Shown here: positions 14,671 to 17,481 of the stretch, one piece after another
Numbering within the stretch: the first letter of the stretch is position 1
How the letters are laid out: every line of letters begins with the position of its first letter
Assembly: GCA_964604135.1 (NCBI GenBank)
Contig: CAZRXU010000052.1
Span: 1 to 17,481 of the forward strand
DNA length: 17,481 bases
Direction of reading: 5' to 3'
Source of the DNA: Sabulitectum sp964604135
GTDB taxonomy: Bacteria > Fermentibacterota > Fermentibacteria > Fermentibacterales > JCC-6
Made by a program: the position numbers and the translations under genes
Notes under the pieces: model-generated
Databases searched by the model: none
What the model was told of the DNA's origin: nothing
Seen by the model: the letters and a program-made list of their open reading frames with translations, nothing else

Positions 14671-17287
14671 CAGGTTTTTCAGAGGTATGAGATGACCTCA
14701 TCATTTCAATTGCAGACGATACTGAGGTAAGCACTTTCTCCGGGGCGGAAGCTCTTTTCAACTTTCCCCCGGAGTTCTTCTCAAGGTATGTTTTAAGGGC
14801 ATTTATCCCTTCGGTTTTTCCAGACTTGACCAGAATTGCCAGCCCGTCATTCATCAGTTCTTCGTCATCAAATGGTATTCCACGACAACGGGAAAAAGCC
14901 GTTCTGAAGTGACGCTGAACAGCTTTATCGTCATGAACCTTCATGAAGAAACGCATCAGTGTTTTACGGGATGAAGGAAGAGTGTGCATCAGACGGAGCA
15001 TAGCTGGAATAAGCCCCCTCTCAGCATAATTTGCCTTTGACAGAACATCCACAGCCACGGCTGTAACATCCGATGAAGGATCGCCTATCATATTGCTTGC
15101 GAAAAGTAGAGCTTTCTCTTCCGACACTTTCATCAGTGAAACCAGAGCTTGTCTTCTTACTCTGTCGTCGGAGTCGTCGCACAACCTTTCAAGAACGGGA
15201 ATAGACCTCTCAGACCCCAGATCCCCCAGAAGAGAAATCAGATTCCGCATAATATACCAGTCCTGCGCAACAAATCTTCCGGTTTCTCTGTCTCTTACAG
15301 AAAGCCCACCGCGCTCCAGTTCATCAATCCGATTGTGAAACATAAGCAGATATCCGGCACCGAACCTTCTGAGCACTGAATACACTCTTGCTCTTATATC
15401 GCGCCTTCTCTCAAGAAACAAATCGACAAGACGCATTCCCAGATTTCTGAACATCACCTGAGCAGTAACCTTCTCGGCAGCCTGGTATCTGCTCTCGTCT
15501 GACTCCATGAATGCCTGCAGAATAACATCTGCTGCCTCCGGCGTGTCAATTCTTCTGAATGCTTCTGAAAGACCCCTTCTGAGAGCGCTGGCGTGTGCCG
15601 GAGTATCAACTGGAAGCAGTCTGCAATCGGAGATTGTAGACACCAGCTCAGAGGCTGATGTCAGCCTCCCCGTTGCAATAAGCCGTTCACAGACTGAGCC
15701 GAGGAGAATAATAGAAGCAAAAAGCGAATCAGGCAGCAGTCTGCCCTGCAGAAGAAGCCCTCTGACATTATCGGTTACATGCATTACTGTGTGTACTTTT
15801 CCCCTCTCAGCACCAATGCAGGCGAGCTGATTGAGTTTATCAAGGGCATCCAGAATGAAATCGGTATTCTCACTGTCAAGGTCTTCCAGATTCTTATCTA
15901 TTATTTTTCTCAGGGAACCCCATGCCAGTGTTTTCTGTAGTTCCCTGCTTACTAAAATACCCTTCTCCAGAATAGTAGGGTCGAGCGTAGCAACAAAATC
16001 CGCCAGCATCGATCTGTACTTTCCAGAGCCCGATGCAGCCTCCTCAAGAATTCTGGAAAGAGCATCGCCAAGCTGCTGTGTAGGGATATCTTTGATGGAA
16101 TCTCCCTTTTGCAGCCTGTCTATCAGCTCTCTGAAAATCAGATCTTCCAGAGTAGAATCTACTGAACCGGTAACAACTTCAGAAACAAGTTTGCCATCCC
16201 TTGCCACAAGAGCGTACCTGAATTCGTCAACTGAAATGTTCTCCAGCCCCCTTGTACGGCACATCTCATTGAGGCCGCCTCGCTCTCTGATCTGTGGAGC
16301 CTTGCGGTTAAGAAGTTCGATAAAGTTGAAAAGATTCTCTGAATCTAGGCCCAGCTGGAAGGAAATACTGTTGATTCTTCGCTCTGTAAGGTGAGCCAGC
16401 AAATTCTTTGTTGATTTTGACCTTGACTTCACCTTGACATTGTTCAGCATCAGTTCCCCGCCCAGTATTGTCAGAGCAACCATACCGGCTTCACTGTCTG
16501 CAAATGACTCAAGAAGTTCGATAAAGGAATCCAGTGCAGGTACAATAGACGGATGATCCGCCGGATACATGCTTATGGTTCGAAGAAGAAGACTGAACCT
16601 GGTAACCAGATTCTGCGACAGCCTTGCCAGCGCAAGAGGAGACAGTGTACTGGATCCTGTTTTTACGTAAGCCTTTATATTCGCTCCGGAAACAAGCCTC
16701 GGCCTGCTGTCAAGATCAATCCTGTATTTCCAGCTTTTGTCTTTCTCGCGCGTGAAGTCGAGTTCTTCAAGAACCTCTTCCACTTTCTTCCAGATTCCAG
16801 ATGGCCAGGCACCGGATTCTGTTCGAAGAATCTGAGATCCCTCGTCCTCTCCGCCACAGATTGTAGCTAAGAGAGATGAGCCGGACAATGAACCTGCTGC
16901 ACGCCCGGCATCTTTAACATCCTGCCAGGCAAGACAACCTGCTTCCAGCAAAAGGGAACACCTTGCCGAAAAATTCAGCTTCTGATCTCCATCGAGATCT
17001 TCCACTGTTTTCCAGACCCGGACAAGGTCTGAACACAGAGGTTCAGTCTCTGTAAGCAGTTGCTTGTAAGACATACGAACCATTTTGTCTGCAAAGGAAG
17101 CAGCGTCAATAATTGTAAAAAAAGCAAGACAGTGGGCAGGAGAGGCAACAGCGTTGCGATCAAGATCAACAAACAGCTCAACAATTTCGTGACCGTCGGG
17201 CAGTTTATGCAGCAATTCTTCCGTACGGGTACTGGAATCAGGTGCTGATGCTAGAGCTTCAACAATCTTGCTTACATTAACTTCCAT
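14660..17287 (-). CDS. Large HEAT-repeat protein, function unknown
   Basis: An 875-residue, mostly helical, soluble-looking protein without signal peptide or membrane segment. The C-terminal third carries HEAT/PBS-lyase-type repeats, clearest around residues 675-790 (NLISLLGDLGSERSIPVLER, DSDDRVRRQALVSLMKV, DPSSDVTAVAVDVLSKA). The middle has a segment around 230-345 containing RTISMYPADHPSIVPAL, a Gly-Gly strand pair (LTILGGELMLNNVKV) and a helical continuation; this arrangement recurs in regulatory HEAT or HD-type proteins by my recollection, but I cannot name the domain. The N-terminal 200 residues are helical with no recognised motif. A scaffold or protein-binding role is likely from HEAT repeats; nothing more specific is supported. 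The ATG at 17287 is preceded by a run of seven G three bases upstream. Its stop lies inside the end of the receptor gene. Confidence 0.8.
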   Translation of the reverse strand: MEVNVSKIVEALASAPDSSTRTEELLHKLPDGHEIVELFVDLDRNAVASPAHCLAFFTIIDAASFADKMVRMSYKQLLTETEPLCSDLVRVWKTVEDLDGDQKLNFSARCSLLLEAGCLAWQDVKDAGRAAGSLSGSSLLATICGGEDEGSQILRTESGAWPSGIWKKVEEVLEELDFTREKDKSWKYRIDLDSRPRLVSGANIKAYVKTGSSTLSPLALARLSQNLVTRFSLLLRTISMYPADHPSIVPALDSFIELLESFADSEAGMVALTILGGELMLNNVKVKSRSKSTKNLLAHLTERRINSISFQLGLDSENLFNFIELLNRKAPQIRERGGLNEMCRTRGLENISVDEFRYALVARDGKLVSEVVTGSVDSTLEDLIFRELIDRLQKGDSIKDIPTQQLGDALSRILEEAASGSGKYRSMLADFVATLDPTILEKGILVSRELQKTLAWGSLRKIIDKNLEDLDSENTDFILDALDKLNQLACIGAERGKVHTVMHVTDNVRGLLLQGRLLPDSLFASIILLGSVCERLIATGRLTSASELVSTISDCRLLPVDTPAHASALRRGLSEAFRRIDTPEAADVILQAFMESDESRYQAAEKVTAQVMFRNLGMRLVDLFLERRRDIRARVYSVLRRFGAGYLLMFHNRIDELERGGLSVRDRETGRFVAQDWYIMRNLISLLGDLGSERSIPVLERLCDDSDDRVRRQALVSLMKVSEEKALLFASNMIGDPSSDVTAVAVDVLSKANYAERGLIPAMLRLMHTLPSSRKTLMRFFMKVHDDKAVQRHFRTAFSRCRGIPFDDEELMNDGLAILVKSGKTEGINALKTYLEKNSGGKLKRASAPEKVLTSVSSAIEMMRSSHTSEKPVTT

Positions 17288-17319
17288 ATACCCCCCCGAG
17301 GTTATTAACGTTGTTCGAG

Positions 17320-17348
17320 GATATACTCAAATACAGAGAACTTGACAA
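17320..17348 (-). promoter_or_regulatory. Probable promoter for the HEAT-repeat gene
   Basis: On the minus strand TTGTCA (17343-17348, 5 of 6) and TATATC (17320-17325, 4 of 6) are 17 bases apart and lie 33 bases or more upstream of the start codon. The -35 overlaps the -35 of the divergent tRNA-Sec promoter. Confidence 0.42.
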
Positions 17349-17368
17349 TTCCTGAAAATTTGTAATCT
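17342..17368 (+). promoter_or_regulatory. Probable promoter for tRNA-Sec
   Basis: TTGACA (17342-17347, perfect) and TAATCT (17363-17368, 4 of 6) are 15 bases apart, a short spacer also seen at 1508-1534. Transcription from about 17375 would leave a short leader before the tRNA at 17382. Confidence 0.5.
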
Positions 17369-17381
17369 TAAGCACATCAGC

Positions 17382-17478
17382 GGGAGCGGAAGGGAGCTGG
17401 TGTTCCTCTCGGACTTCAAATCCGACGTCGGGTGCTAGAACCATCCTGGGTGGGTTCGATTCCCACACGTTCCCGCCA
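17382..17478 (+). tRNA. selC: tRNA-Sec (selenocysteine, anticodon TCA)
   Basis: A 97-base tRNA with the features of bacterial tRNA-Sec. The anticodon loop is CTTCAAA (17414-17420), anticodon TCA at 17416-17418, on stem TCGGA/TCCGA. The D arm has a six-pair stem GGGAGC/GTTCCT around a four-base TGGT loop. A long variable arm has stem GGGTG/CATCC. The T arm is GTGGG/CCCAC with loop TTCGATT. The extended acceptor is GGGAGCGG/ACGTTCCC, with G1-C72, discriminator G and encoded CCA; seven pairs are Watson-Crick or wobble and the eighth is a G-A mismatch. It reads UGA as selenocysteine with SelA, SelB and SelD, which must lie elsewhere. The gene is close to the window edge and nothing follows it here. 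Confidence 0.95.
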
Positions 17479-17481
17479 TTT

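Overview
The window reads as a densely packed chromosomal stretch from a Gram-negative-type bacterium of moderate GC content. Signs of an outer membrane are a TonB-dependent receptor, several lipoproteins, and a secreted protein ending in a type IX secretion-like C-terminal sorting domain. Together with six-bladed beta-propeller lipoproteins and a carboxypeptidase-regulatory domain on the receptor, this points to the FCB side of the tree or a related candidate phylum. That placement is inference from domain style; no phylogenetic marker was compared. The lineage also encodes a selenocysteine tRNA and often uses TTG as a start codon (5 of 12 genes here).

Layout. 1-1468 (minus): the N-terminal part of a SlyD-type prolyl isomerase, with a secreted protein carrying the sorting domain upstream of it. 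1469-1857: a non-coding stretch with promoter-like elements and a palindrome. 1858-3018 (plus): a beta-propeller lipoprotein gene that runs into a 100-N gap. 3176-3252 (minus): tRNA-Arg(CCT) with its own promoter. 6657-3297 (minus): a tight lepA / small lipoprotein / hemW operon. 6734-9799 (plus), divergent from lepA: a hexapeptide-repeat acyltransferase followed by an alpha-glucan phosphorylase. After a second 100-N gap, 12033-9975 (minus) holds two tandem paralogous beta-propeller surface proteins. 12097-14670 (plus), divergent from that pair: a TonB-dependent receptor. 17287-14660 (minus): a large HEAT-repeat protein whose 3' end overlaps the receptor gene. 17382-17478 (plus): tRNA-Sec.

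Both N gaps are flanked by exact 55-base duplicates. This is the mark of contigs that share a k-mer and were scaffolded with an arbitrary 100 N. The real chromosome probably has no gap at either place and is about 310 bases shorter. On that reading the lipoprotein stop at 3173 lies 2 bases from the CCA end of tRNA-Arg, and the phosphorylase and the downstream lipoprotein converge with about 20 bases between their stops.

Functional themes are translation (LepA, tRNA-Arg, tRNA-Sec), haem handling (HemW), glucan storage (phosphorylase), surface modification (acyltransferase) and the cell surface (receptor, twin propellers, other lipoproteins, secreted protein). The most distinctive items are the tRNA-Sec with divergent overlapping promoters, the receptor facing a tandem pair of propeller proteins, and the secreted protein with an unfamiliar conserved-looking domain. 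I saw no CRISPR array, transposase, phage gene or convincing intrinsic terminator.
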